DNA of 64,000 nucleotides from Glandiceps talaboti (lineage: Eukaryota; Hemichordata; Enteropneusta; Spengelidae). The stretch lies in assembly GCF_964340395.1 (NCBI RefSeq), contig NC_135551.1, forward strand, positions 18,112,003 through 18,176,002, given 5' to 3'. The position numbers were made by a program, and so were the translations under genes. The notes beneath the pieces are model-generated. The model was not told the origin of the DNA and searched no databases. It saw only the letters and a program-made list of their open reading frames with translations. Shown here piece by piece: positions 42,801-52,585 of the stretch; the stretch's first letter is position 1, and every line of letters begins with the position of its first letter.

Positions 42801-43435
42801 CAGTGTTTATGTGCCATTGTGGCTCTTGGAATCTGCATGTTACAGGTTCAGTGTCTGTATGGCTATAGCTATATGGCTCTTGGAATCTGCACATTGCGTG
42901 TTCAAGCCTTGCCTCTGCTGTTCAGTTCTGAAGTGATTGACTAAACTCTTCAAGCAAGATTTGAACTATGGTTTGGCCCCAGCTATCCCATATAACCCGT
43001 ATAATTGGGGACCTGGTAGGATACAGGTTGCTGTGCAAATGCTTGCAATCCCATTCACTTACAGTGACTGCAATAGATTGTATGCTCCCCGGAGAATTGG
43101 AGAAGTATAAAAGACCATTGTGCCAGTACAGATTTGTGCCAGGGGTAATAACTGTGGAGCGCTTTGATGTTTGAACATAATATTTGGATGTGCTGTAAAC
43201 AAGCTAGTATCATCATTATTAATGTATGTCACTGATTTTCACGTTGTGTTATTTTTTTCAGCTTGAACACTTCAAAGAAACCATGCAGTCTACCATGCCA
43301 AGGATTAAAAGACGGGATACTGATACTGCAGACATTAGTTGGAATACACTGTCAGATAAAGAACAAACCAATCTAAATTCTAACCTTATAGATTCAAACT
43401 CTCAAAATCAAACACAAGATGAAAACGTCAGATAG
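38314..43435 (+). CDS. TMEM242: TMEM242 (mitochondrial inner-membrane assembly factor)
   Basis: Exons: 38314-38425, 41162-41262, (41690-41764, uncertain), 42059-42202, 43262-43435. The product is 176 residues without the uncertain exon and 201 with it; human has 141. The protein is a two-pass mitochondrial inner-membrane protein. Human TMEM242 works with TMEM70 in ATP synthase c-ring and complex I assembly. Recognisable blocks are VTLIKG then a glycine-rich first membrane segment followed by LTKRRNPAMFNK (human LAKKKSPEWFNK), MPESGAALGLKALGWGTL (human LPESGSSLALRALGWGSL), a second membrane segment ending CKTLGIQS, and FKETMQSTMPRI (human FRSKMQSIFPTI). The N-terminal 32 residues are Ser/charged and not conserved. 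Confidence 0.93.
39249..39645. mobile_element. MITE with about 70-bp inverted ends and 9-bp target duplication
   Basis: Ends are TAGTCTAGTTCC ... GGAACTAGACTA, with the inverted match continuing about 70 bp (including the ATCATCTCCACTCAC / GTGAGTGGAGGTGAT pair). It is flanked on both sides by GAGTCATTG (39240-39248 and 39646-39654). 397 bp, non-coding, in TMEM242 intron 1. The 9-bp duplication points to a Mutator-like (MULE) family. Confidence 0.9.
39784..39858. repeat. (AT)n microsatellite
   Basis: About 37 AT units, self-complementary, in TMEM242 intron 1. Confidence 0.95.
40155..40245 (+). repeat. Tetranucleotide microsatellite (ATTG / CGGT / TGAA)
   Basis: Successive (GATT)n, (CGGT)n and (GAAT)n tracts in TMEM242 intron 1. 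Confidence 0.9.
40830..41135 (+). repeat. Dispersed repeat family F copy 2, abutting TMEM242 exon 2
   Basis: Same sequence landmarks as 26690-27040. It ends about 27 bp before the exon 2 acceptor, so part of this gene's 3' splice region may derive from the repeat. A weaker, partly inverted relative seems present near 33840-34010. Confidence 0.6.
41162..41262 (+). CDS. TMEM242: TMEM242 exon 2 (first membrane segment)
   Basis: Acceptor TTTTTCCAG, donor GTAGGA, 101 nt ending in phase 0. It encodes GSIMLTGIAGAAMIFGFGMT, then LGLTKRRNPAMFNK. This aligns without gaps to human GGIFLGTVAAAGMLAGFITT, then LSLAKKKSPEWFNK. Confidence 0.94.
41365..41627. repeat. Two copies of a short dispersed repeat (family E)
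   Basis: 41365-41452 and 41537-41627 share GACTGTAAGATAYGT...CTCACC...TGAGGGCRCC. The second ends TATCTTACTA, so the ends pair. A reverse-oriented relative is at 9834-9916. Both copies lie between TMEM242 exons 2 and 3. Confidence 0.6.
41690..41764 (+). CDS. TMEM242: Possible optional TMEM242 exon 3
   Basis: 75 nt in phase 0 with a strong donor (GTAAGG) and a weak acceptor (AATAGGACAG). It encodes 25 polar residues (QLMMKKFAESQND, then RNLLLSVSPDDK) that human TMEM242 lacks. Just upstream, TACAAAG + GGGTTTATTTAATGCCAATAG resembles the start of exon 4 (CCAAAG + GGATTCATTCCAGTGCCAACAG), but in that frame a stop appears unless one base is missing. It may be a real lineage-specific exon, a decayed duplicate, or a site of one-base sequence error. 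Confidence 0.4.
42059..42202 (+). CDS. TMEM242: TMEM242 exon 4 (second membrane segment)
   Basis: Acceptor CTATCTCCAAAG, donor GTAAGT, 144 nt in phase 0. It encodes GFIPVPTAEMPESGAALGLK, then ALGWGTLFSISGVG, then the hydrophobic segment to GIQS. The PESG and ALGWG motifs are the strongest TMEM242 signatures. Two decayed partial copies of this exon follow in the intron. Confidence 0.95.
42290..42560 (+). pseudogene. TMEM242: Two tandem decayed copies of TMEM242 exon 4 and its intron start
   Basis: Positions 42305-42390 repeat exon 4 from ALGWG through GIQS and into the GTAA donor with few changes, but one G of the GGGG run is lost, so the frame is broken. A third, more degraded copy lies at 42480-42535 (GTGGAACACTTCAATATCTGG ... 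TAAAGTGTAAGTAA). Each copy is followed by the same intron sequence (AAACAGCACCCCCAACTTGATGAG type), so the duplicated unit is roughly 190 bp. Confidence 0.8.
42968..43110 (+). repeat. Dispersed repeat family G copy
   Basis: CCCATATAACCCGTATAATTGGGGACC ... TTGTATGCTCCCCGGAGA is the reverse complement of sequence at 5262-5395 (CTCCCCGGGGAGCACACAATCC ... GGTCCCCAATTATGTATCTGGG). TMEM242 intron 4. Confidence 0.55.
43262..43435 (+). CDS. TMEM242: TMEM242 exon 5 (C-terminus)
   Basis: Acceptor TTATTTTTTTCAG, then 57 codons and TAG. It begins LEHFKETMQSTMPRIKR, aligning to human MNDFRSKMQSIFPTIPK, and continues into a hydrophilic tail (SWNTLSDKEQTN...). The tail is about 25 residues longer than in human. 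Confidence 0.92.
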   Translation, partial: LEHFKETMQSTMPRIKRRDTDTADISWNTLSDKEQTNLNSNLIDSNSQNQTQDENVR

Positions 43436-43844
43436 TATTACTTTATGTTGGTTGGAGTCAATTTTGGTTCAGTTGGGTACAAGGTCTACAGTGTTGTGAA
43501 ATCAGATTTGCTGATGATATATATTGACAAAGATATTCCTGAACCCATACAACATGAAGTATTAGTGATCTGCAAAGCAAAGAAGTACCCTCCTAGCATG
43601 CAGAATGGTATGGTTTGCTAGTAATCATGCTTGGAGCCTAGGGTGTCAAACTCCCAATAGTAATAACATTTTGCTCTTTGCATGTTAACAAATGTTGTAA
43701 CACCAAATATGTACATGAAAAAGGTTCAACCATTCTGCTTAATTGAATTGATGGTGTCACAGTACATGTACTAGTCGATGGAAGTATTGTGTCCATGTGT
43801 ATTCATTTTTGGGGACTGAATTTTGGCCCAAGTACTTGTTTGTC

Positions 43845-44012
43845 TAGTCTCACTGCCAGACTTGTGACTATTGTCCCTAATCTCTGTACGAGCGGCTTAG
43901 CCATGAGAAGAGAAAGTCCCTCTTTTCTTGAGGCCTCGCAACGCAGCTAGGGCACACTTCGTGCACCTTACAAAGCTAAGGAACCATAGTCACAAGTCTG
44001 GCAGTGAGACTA
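43845..44012. mobile_element. MITE with about 35-bp inverted ends and 9-bp target duplication
   Basis: Ends are TAGTCTCACTGCCAGAC ... GTCTGGCAGTGAGACTA, with inverted pairing continuing through TTGTGACTAT and imperfectly beyond. It is flanked by TTGTTTGTC on both sides (43836-43844 and 44013-44021). 168 bp, just downstream of TMEM242. It shares the TAGTCT terminus and 9-bp duplication with the element at 39249. Confidence 0.92.
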
Positions 44013-44166
44013 TTGTTTGTCAAGAGTTTGTAAGTTTGAGGAATGTTGATAAGGTTGGATTAATCTGTGATTATATTAATCTGGCTTTAAGTCTTTCACT
44101 GCCAGCTTGAACTTACTTGTAGTTGGGTTCCTGACAATTAAGGCATGATGGGTAACTGTAAAGTAG

Positions 44167-44203
44167 TGACAGACAATGGAAGTATCACTTCCATTGTCTG
44201 TCA
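44167..44203. other. Perfect 17-bp hairpin downstream of TMEM242
   Basis: TGACAGACAATGGAAGT, loop ATC, ACTTCCATTGTCTGTCA. A further ATGGACAGACA follows. It could be a small MITE relic or an RNA hairpin in a 3' UTR; TMEM242's 3' end is not defined here. Confidence 0.8.
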
Positions 44204-44813
44204 ATCCTTCCATGGACAGACAAACTGCAAATTTAACTGTTTCAGTTATAACAATTTATTACAAGTTGGTCGGTCCGACTACAAGACGGTACAATTTAGA
44301 TACCTTCAATGTAATCTAGTACGAGTAAAGACAGTCAAGTGCAATTCATTGTAAGTTGTACTGGTTCTGCCACTTACAATATTTACAAGCTGCTCAGACT
44401 GACTACAGCATTAATTCGAGACCGAGTCAGCTGCCTTGACTACCACAGAGTCTGAGATGGCTAAGCATAATGAAGTACAATGTACTACAAGGTACAATGT
44501 AGTCTACCATCAGAAAAAGTAGGTATATGTTGGTCTCACTTCATAGTCAGTAATTTTCGACAGGTTATATAGTCCTGACTCAGCATACAGTTCTGACTTG
44601 ATCAAATGCACTTTACTTGGCTGTGCAGGAATGTTCCAGCACGCAGGAACTGAACTTGCATGAACACAGTATTGTAATAGGTTCATCTACAATGTATATT
44701 GGTGACACACACTACTGCTTACATCAGTGAGAAATTGTCACAGTAAGATTGATATCACATTTGGCTTATCTCCACTTCATCTCTTAGCTGTACTCCATTA
44801 CAGACCTGTAGGA

Positions 44814-45200
44814 TCACATGACATGAAATGATTGATGTACCTCCAAAATTGCTGAAAAGCCTGTTTGCATGTTGTTATAGTTACTGCTACGATTGCTGCC
44901 ATTGTCATTGCTGTAAACAGGCATTTGTATATGCATGTTTTGGTCATTGTCCTGATGTACATTTCCCCCTTGTATAGATGAACATATATCAGATTGTCCT
45001 ATATCTTGTTCTTCATCTTCATATTGTTCAGATGCTTTAATTTTAGCTTCTTCCTTGGCAATCTTACCAGTGACCGCTAACAGTTCTCTTTTCTTCGGAA
45101 TTTCTTCTTGTTGCCCGCACTTCTTGGCTTCATATTCTTCGAAAGCTTGTCTTACCTTCAGGTCTGCAGCCCTGGCTTTCCGTGTGGCTCTCTTGGCCAT
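44814..45200 (-). CDS. Unrecognised small charged protein
   Basis: True ATG at 45200, 128 codons and a stop. I do not recognise the family. The N-terminal 15 residues are strongly basic (MAKRATRKARAADLK). Residues 16-65 are rich in Lys/Glu/Ala and look like a single long helix or coiled coil. Residues 66-128 are acidic, then Asn/Ser/Gln-rich and probably disordered. A GTACAT donor-like site after Glu (about 44839) means the last dozen residues may instead be intron and the gene may continue on further exons I could not find. Support comes from coding-like composition, an acceptor-like CTAACACATCTTTAG just before the ATG (45209), and a perfect YY1 site 64 bp upstream. No signal peptide or membrane segment is visible. 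Confidence 0.5.
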   Translation of the reverse strand: MAKRATRKARAADLKVRQAFEEYEAKKCGQQEEIPKKRELLAVTGKIAKEEAKIKASEQYEDEEQDIGQSDICSSIQGGNVHQDNDQNMHIQMPVYSNDNGSNRSSNYNNMQTGFSAILEVHQSFHVM

Positions 45201-45263
45201 GGCGCTGGCTAAAGATGTGTTAGTTCGCTCATTAAGTCAACTTGATGACCCCCATGATAACAG

Positions 45264-45420
45264 CAAAATGGCGGCCATATTTGTCATAAATATTCTCATT
45301 TTGGCCGATAACTCTTGACGCTGAATAGATAGAGACCCTATTCAAGTGCCTTTGTGGTGGTTATCAATTATAAACTTTCTAATGTCACACTGACTTTTGA
45401 CCTTGACCTTCATCTTCCGG
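45264..45420 (-). promoter_or_regulatory. Candidate promoter: YY1, ERR-type and ETS sites
   Basis: CAAAATGGCGGC at 45264-45275 is a perfect YY1 motif, which typically sits at transcription starts. Further up are TGACCTTGA at 45398-45406 (estrogen-related-receptor half-site) and CTTCCGG at 45414-45420 (ETS site on the minus strand). The cluster lies directly upstream of the small charged protein and points to a housekeeping or mitochondrial-type promoter. Confidence 0.5.
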
Positions 45421-45540
45421 GTCATATAGCTATGTTCTGAGCTCCTATTTTGAAATCATAAAGATAATATAAAATATAATGCTAATGTGCCTGAAATTGT
45501 AAAGGATCTACACATAATAGATAAGAAATGAACTAACCTT

Positions 45541-45625
45541 TCAGGTGTTGTCAGTGTATCCTTTTTGATTGCCTTAAAGGCCATCGATGCCATAATTGTT
45601 GTCTTTTGGGAACTGAAAGCCTGCG
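45541..45625 (-). other. Possible untranslated or coding exon upstream of the small charged protein
   Basis: The minus strand has a good acceptor (TTCTTTCGTTTGTATATTATGTCGCAG) before 45625 and a donor GTTAGT after 45541, with an open frame between (AFSSQKTTIMASMAFKAIKK, then DTLTTPE). Splicing to the acceptor at 45209 would not keep this frame with the downstream ATG, so if real it is most likely 5' UTR or belongs to another transcript. No homology recognised. Confidence 0.25.
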
Positions 45626-46253
45626 ACATAATATACAAACGAAAGAACTTGTTGTAGTCACTACTTTTTGGGGGCCTATGTCTTCCATGAAGACTTGCTT
45701 GACTTAACATCATTCAATGTTTTGGCTTTCCAACTCATCCTGTAACTTGATCTTTTCCTCTCACACATGCCTTACACTAAGCAGACGACATAGACCATTC
45801 GTACTCATTCATATATTCTGGCTCCCTGTACGTCTTCTTATTTCATCAAGTTTGACATTCTGTTTAAGTGCATGGCCACTAGCCCCAGAGTTTAACAAGC
45901 TGGGTACATATTTGCACTATTCACCTATAGAGGTGTAAAACTATCAATTATGAGTACAGCACATGTCCTATTACAACAAGCCCTCATCTAAGACATAGAC
46001 CCAGGACATTAAGTGGTTAACTTATAGTTGCAGTGGTGAGATCGTACCAACATTTTTGGTACTGACTTACACATTTACTTTAATTTTAGTTATTTCATTC
46101 TCAAGTACGTTGAGTCCTATGTTTTCAAGTACTGCTGGTGGAAGACGGAGTACATCACATGCTTGTCTACTTACTCAATTAAATCACTATGTTGTATATA
46201 TCAGAATCCTCAACTAAAACTTGCAATTGCTTTTTGTTGAAGGATAATCTCTT

Positions 46254-46594
46254 TTAAAGTAGCCATATGGATGAGTTTTGGCTATTTTTTAATTTTTTAA
46301 TTTATAAAACAACTTTATCGTGGCTTCCTACTTCAAAAATTAATGTAAAATAACAGACCAAGTCTGTGTTTTGTAACTCAATAAATTGCAAAAAGCTACA
46401 CAATGAGTAAAAATTTATGAACATTAACAACCATTTCATACATTTATCAGTCTTTTGCATTTTATTGAGTTACTAACAAGGACTTGACATGTGTTGTTTC
46501 ACATTGATATTTCAAATAGGAAGCCATGAGAAAAAATTTTATAGATTAAAAATCTAAAATAAACAGCCAATCCTCATCCATATGGCCACTTTAA
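46254..46594. mobile_element. MITE family B copy 1 (TTAA ends)
   Basis: TTAAAGTAGCCATATGGATGAG at the left pairs with CTCATCCATATGGCCACTTTAA at the right, and further inverted pairing (GGCTTCCTACTTC / AAATAGGAAGCC) continues inward, so most of the element is a long imperfect hairpin. Confidence 0.8.
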
Positions 46595-48570
46595 CCATAA
46601 AATGACTGTATCTAGGGAAACATTTTTTTGTAAATGTTCGAGTTGCAGGTAGCGCAGCTTTAAAAAAAAAAACTAACAAAACAAAGTGTCATACAGATAT
46701 ACATTACAAAATGATATAAAATCATGATACAATATAATAAGTATAAAAGGCTTCATAAATTGTAAAATGCCTGGAGATAAACTTCTGAACATGCACTGCT
46801 CTTGGATGAAAACTATTCTCAAAATGTACAGTTCTTGATCTGAATGACCTAAAACGTTTCCCAGAGGGAAGCAAATCAAAAAGGTTATGTGCTGGGTGTC
46901 ATATGTCTGCAGTGATGTATTTGCATTTGCCAGATAAATGATCATGATATATTGACTTAATATAGAGTACATCACTGCCAATGACTTCAGCAGGGTTTAG
47001 GCTATTCTCTCATCACAAGGCTGGCCTTTAAGTCTATGTATGGTATGTAGTGACTGAAAATACAAATTCTTATTCCAATTGCATCATTCCTAATTATAAT
47101 TTAAGACAATCCTATGGACTGTATTGTTCAGCTGATAGTGATACAGAGTGCTCCACTGTACTTTTCATCTCTGGCTGAAGGCAAAATTGTAAATAGCACC
47201 CTCTTGTAACCAAGATTAACACAAGTTTGAATGCATAGCCTGTAGTATACAGAAAACAATCAATTGTTTTTACCAGATGTTTTCCATTGTAACATAATCA
47301 CCCTCACTATCTGCACCTTCATCTATTGGTACTTCCCCCAGGCTTTGTCTTCCTCTAGGCATGTATGTGTGTGTTGTTACTGTTGGAAATTGTGGTTATC
47401 TTTATTTCTATATATATTTTTTTTTCTTTCGCCGTACCTATTTTCCATATCTGATATTTTCTAACTACATGCATTGCATAACAGGAACAGTTGTCACTTG
47501 AATTATATTGCTAATTGTTGAACACTTGGTAATGAGGCTGAACTCCATTAGTTGCTAAATGCAACTATTTTCAGTCTTTTTCTCTTTTCAACTTAGTACA
47601 TTAAATATGTGCCTTTATCCGTGGGATAGCAGTGTCACTGGTTTCCCCTGAAGGACTTGTCGGGTCTTGACCGCATCATATTCATCAAATGTATGGTGAC
47701 CTCTAATTGAAGTATCACCTGATCTTGTTTGAGATTACATTCACCCATGAGAATTGATGCATCACTGTGAGTAATTTGAATGGAAAGTTCTCATAGTGAC
47801 ATATATAGCATGCAGTTCAAGGATGGATTATGCACTGGATTATGTCTTGCAATAGTCTGTAAGATACAACATTTGTGCAACGCTATCAGCCACCTGATTG
47901 GGCTGAACAACTTGATTTATTTGACAGCCTAGTCCAGCAATAACATTGAAAGAATATCATATCCATTTGTCAGCATACAAATACAAGCATGCAGCAATTC
48001 TTGCAAAATGTTATCAATACCAGTCAAAAATTACTGCACTAAAGTGAGATCAAGCCAGTCATTGTCAGACACAGCAGGCTAAATCAGACTACACCATACT
48101 GTGTTGATCAACTGGCTCACAATTGTATGTATCAATGGTCAGCAAAACAGGGCTTACTTCTAGTATGTCACCTATTTCAAACTCAGTGTAGTGGTAGGAT
48201 ACTATTAAATTATACTCACTTTATCCATACACATCATACTGCCTTGTAACTAGTCGGTCTGTAAAGGCAGATCCAACTTGTGTGTTTTGTTCAAAAATTG
48301 GTTTCCTCTGCAAAGAAGTGATTTTTTGTGTGGATGCAATATTTCTACCCTGGCTGTGTTTGGAGGGTCAGTTATTACAATGTATATGTTTGGCTACCAT
48401 CCAACTATGCCAGCATACATGAAGGATGTTGACTGCCTTACCCTCCCACAGGGGTTGCTCAACATTCCTTGAAGGAAGCAACTACAAATAATTCTGACTT
48501 GGCAGTGAAAGAAGTCAGTGTTATTTAGTAATTAAGTGCAAACTGGGACTTAGAGTGTGTACAGTTACAA

Positions 48571-48572
<2 letters not shown>

Positions 48573-48608
<36 letters not shown>

Positions 48609-48720
48609 CAACGATTGGGTGATGATTATCATCATGACGACGATGACGACGACAACGACGATTACGATGGCGATGATGGTGATGGTGATGATGACAAAAA
48701 TGATGATGATGATGATGGTA
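48573..48720 (+). repeat. (GAT)n microsatellite
   Basis: Ten GAT units then degenerate GAC/GAT repeats. The overlapping Asp-rich and His-rich open frames are not genes. Confidence 0.95.
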
Positions 48721-49070
48721 ATACTGGTGATAAAAGTGGTGATAATACTTTTTACTCTTGTAGTTCACACATTTTTGCAAAGACATTGACCTGTAAGAAA
48801 TGTAGTGTGCATAATCCATGTATAAAAACAAACAAAAACTTCACAAAGATTTACAATATTGTGTACAATAAAATGAAATGTGCAGACATACACAGAGGTG
48901 GTAAACAGTATAACATGCAAATTTCAATATATAAAGAATATGATTCACAATCCAACAAAAGGTTATACTCTGGTAAACACTGGAAACTTCCTTTATAGAA
49001 GCAGTGAAGAATGAAAAGATAAGATGTAGGTTTTCTTATTTAGAAAAGTCCCCTCAGTGTTATTTCTGCC

Positions 49071-49422
49071 TTAAAGTGGCCATATTTATGAGGATTTGTT
49101 ATTTATTTTGGATTTTGGATTCATAAAACAATGTTATTATGGCCTCCTACTTGAAAAATCAATGTAAAACAACATATGCCAAGTCCTTTTTTGTGACTCA
49201 ATTAATTGCAAAAGATTAATTAATGTGTAAAATCTTTGTTATTGTACATAAAATAACAAACATTTTAGTTTTTTAGCAATGTCACAAGTTACAAACACAG
49301 ACTTTGTCTATGTTGTTTCACATTGATTTTTCAGGTAGGAAGCCATGAATGATGATAAGATTGTTTCATAAATTAAACATCCAAAATAAATAGCCAATCC
49401 TCATCCATATGACCACTTTAAT
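49071..49422. mobile_element. MITE family B copy 2 (TTAA ends)
   Basis: TTAAAGTGGCCATATTTATGAG at the left, CTCATCCATATGACCACTTTAA at the right. It is similar throughout to the copy at 46254. A TTAA target duplication would fit piggyBac or Kolobok groups, but here TTAA is also part of the inverted end, so this is unresolved. Confidence 0.8.
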
Positions 49423-49599
49423 ACAACACTTGTATTGATTACTGCATGTGATTTGGAGTGATAAAATAGCATCTTGATATCTTGCTCAACTTTGGAATTT
49501 TGTAAAGAAGCCCAACTGCATTTGGCCCATGTTTGACAATTTTAGGGATTTTGTGCAAGGTGACAAATAGCGATAAAATATGAATGAAAAAATTCTGTT

Positions 49600-49765
49600 C
49601 AGGACACACAAAAAATTGCTTCAACCCAGTAGTTCTTGCTATTATGAAAGGAAGGTGTGTATAAAATTTCTTCAAAATGGATGCAGTAATTTTTGAGATA
49701 TCATGTTCCCAGACAAACACACACACACACAAAGGTATACCATAACCTTTGCTTATGGAAGGTTA
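49600..49765 (+). mobile_element. 3' end of an RTE-like LINE or derived SINE
   Basis: AAATTTCTTCAAAATGGATGCAG + TAATTTTTGAGATATCATGTTCCCAGACAAACACACACAC, then CATAACCTTTGCTTATGG, has the typical layout of RTE-clade 3' ends (a TTTTTGAG block, a CA-rich tract and a short tail). No coding part is present. Confidence 0.45.
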
Positions 49766-49889
49766 AATTTGTAGTAAACTTAATAGCAACAGCAACATAC
49801 ATACACAGAATCAGTAAATGTGTTGATAAAGGAAAGTTACTATAGATGATCAAAACACTTTACATGAGAATGGAGCGCAGTATGCTGAC

Positions 49890-49948
49890 ATGTCTGTCTG
49901 TCTGTATGTATGTATGTTTGTATGTATGTATGTATGTATGTATGTATG
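49890..49948 (+). repeat. (TGTC)n(TGTA)n microsatellite
   Basis: TGTCTGTCTGTCTG followed by about 12 TATG units. Confidence 0.95.
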
Positions 49949-51136
49949 AAGACAGACTCAAATGAAAAGAATGTTCCTTTGAAAAAACAACAGCCGACTG
50001 TTTGCTTGGAATTTAGTGTCTTTATTACTTTCATGCTTATAATTATATTTTTTCAGAAGTTTAAGCACATGCAGTACGTAATGTCTAACACTTTTCAACG
50101 TAAAGGACCGGAATTCCTTGAAAATCAAGATGTATCACATACCTATTTCACAGCAACGAGGATTCCTCTGGGATTCATAAATGTTGACTAGCTTTGCTAT
50201 GACATGGCAAACTTTTACAGTGAACTTTTTGCCTTTGTGAACCTTTACCCAATTTATTTTCATTAACCTACATATTGATTAACTCTCCCTTTGACACCAA
50301 AACAAGATTTATGTAAGTACCAGATTAATCTTTGATAGTTTAGTCAACTTTTATGTTACATTTGTGTTTTGTCCAATGTTTCCATATTTATTCCATTAAT
50401 CAGCAAGAGAAAAATCCCATCACTCGTCATCCCCAGTGACCACAAAGTGGTACATTTATCACTGAAGATGTTTTCTAGCTGCTGTTATATCAACTTTCTA
50501 ATAATCGTCTACACTGCTAGTGTTTCTGTGTTCCAAAGTCATGACTCTCATCAACTAATGGTTTGTTGCGCCCCCACCCCCACCCCCTTACTTGTTTTGC
50601 CCTCTTGAAATGAGATGCTGGTGCCCAGTACATAAGATGATCTTCAATGATGCATTATGGGAAATAAGAGGAAATTGCAATCCCACCATCTTTTAATGAT
50701 GCATTATGGGAAACATAGCATCATTCCTTAGATTGACATGAATTTATCACTTTTGTAAACCATATTCTTATACACAAAAATATCTAATCTTGGTTACACT
50801 GACTCTTCCTTCCATGAGTTGGTGTTATGGCAACGGCATATATAATCTAACCATCCTTTGATCTACACATGCTCGATTTGGGTGGGGCTGCAAATTTGCT
50901 TTTGATCTTTTTCAGTTTTTAAAAAAATGTCCAAAATGACAGGAAAACATACAAAATGAACACTGTAAGTAATAGTTACATTAATTTTGATATCAGTGCC
51001 AAAGAGTTGTGATAACGAAGTATCCATAGCAACATTCAGCAGGTGGAGCGATGTGCAAGTTGTTATTAGTAACAGTTAAGTGACTCGGCATTTGAAGAAA
51101 TTCAACATTTTGATTATTGGCTCCTATAATGTCCAA

Positions 51137-51761
51137 TCACTTGAAATATGGATATCTACAAATACACATTTCTTCATGCTTGGAACAGTAACTACCACGA
51201 ACATCATAACACCCCATATTTCCACAACATCGGTCATTGCTCTCAGGGTCACACAGGGCTCCTTTTGGGATGCGGCCAACACACTGAGGAAGAGTGTAGA
51301 AATAAAGAAAGTCATTCATAACTCAAATCTTGCCAGAAAGGTGAGAGTTAACACCATGACATTAAATATAGCATTAGCCAGTTTACATCACTAGAAGTGG
51401 TTTGTGAAACAAAGTTGATATATGATATTAAATGTTCCTGATGACACTTGCATGTCAAAATCAAACTCTAGAAAGATGTTACAGTGTTTAATATGATGGT
51501 ATATACACCATAAAGGGACAAATAAAATGAGAGCCCACCATTCAAAATTAGTCAAAGTTTCTTTTGGATCAGAGAAACCCAGTAATACTGTTCCTGTCCT
51601 TAGTATTATTAAATTTCTTCACTTTCAGCTTACCGAATTTTGTTTTTGCACTTTGTTTTGTTGGAATTTCATCATCCAGTGTGGTCCAGCTGTTACTGTA
51701 GTAACAGTCAATAGTAAGAAACAGATGAATATGATATAAGTTGATCTCATCCTGGAAATTC
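51137..51761 (-). CDS. Secreted eight-cysteine knottin-like peptide gene
   Basis: Two coding exons: 51750-51634 (ATG, 39 codons, 5' UTR back to an acceptor CTGTGACAG at 51761, donor GTAAGC) and 51283-51137 (acceptor CTTCCTCAG, 48 codons plus TGA). Both junctions are phase 0. The precursor is 87 residues. Residues 1-21 form a classic signal peptide (MRSTYIIFICFLLLTVTTVTA, likely cut before GPHW). An 18-residue basic/Gln-rich linker follows, then a compact domain starting exactly at the exon boundary. The cysteines are at 40, 50, 58, 59, 64, 72, 79 and 81, spaced C-x9-C-x7-CC-x4-C-x7-C-x6-C-x-C. That order, with a CC pair and a final CxC, fits inhibitor-cystine-knot peptides with four disulfides. 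Such peptides include antimicrobial, venom-type and agouti-like signalling molecules; which one applies here is unknown. No membrane anchor. Confidence 0.75.
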
Positions 51762-52164
51762 CTGTCACAGCAAAGAAAAAGAAAAGTGTATCAATCATAT
51801 TCAGCATAAGGAAGAACCCAGTGTGATTATGTAGTGCATTTGTGTCCGACTGACAGTTTGAATAATTGATATTTGTATTTATTGGACAAATTAGAATGTG
51901 AATTGAAAACAGAAACAATACACAAATCAACATTAGATAGAAGTTTTTTTTCAAATGCATCACTTGGAGTCACACACAGAGTTCCTGTGTTTGTGGCGAT
52001 GTGTTTGAGGTTATGTTGATTGATGGAGAGGTTTACTTATTGTCATTCATAGCAAGTCGTGTTTGCTGGGTATCGTACACCCGAGACCGGGCCCTCTCTA
52101 TAGGAAATCTTAAACAATGGATAAAACTGTCAATTTCGAGTAACCTAAAAGAAGAGAAACAGCA

Positions 52165-52585
52165 CAGTGAAACACAACACAGAGCAATGCATCACATCAC
52201 ATTACAACACAACACAGCACAGCACAGCACAAGACATCACAATGCATTACAACACAAGACATCACAATGCATTACAACACAACACAACACATCACAATGC
52301 ATTGCAACACAGCACAAAATGCATTACAATACTGCATATTACAACACATCACAATGCAGTACAACACTTCACAATTCATTACAACACAGTACAGTGCATA
52401 TAACATTACAGCACAAAACAATGCATTACAACGCAACACATCGCACTGCATCACAACACAACACAACACAACACAACACAGCACAACACAGTACAATGCA
52501 TATTACAACACTAAACAATGCATTACGTACGACACAACACAACACAACACAACACAACACAACACAACACAACACACCACACCAC
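52165..52585 (+). repeat. (ACAAC)n satellite with longer variant units
   Basis: About 420 bp of ACAACACAACAC mixed with a CATCACAATGCATTACAACA unit. Long open frames on both strands are produced by the repeat. Confidence 0.95.

Larger units (their letters stand above)
45714..51136. other. Intergenic region with repeats only
   Basis: Family B copies, (GAT)n, RTE-like tail and (TGTA)n. The open frame at 48278-48472 and others show no family signature, so I call no gene. Confidence 0.65.

Noticed and set aside
48565-48998. Asp-rich and His-rich open frames
   Set aside because: GAT microsatellite in different frames.
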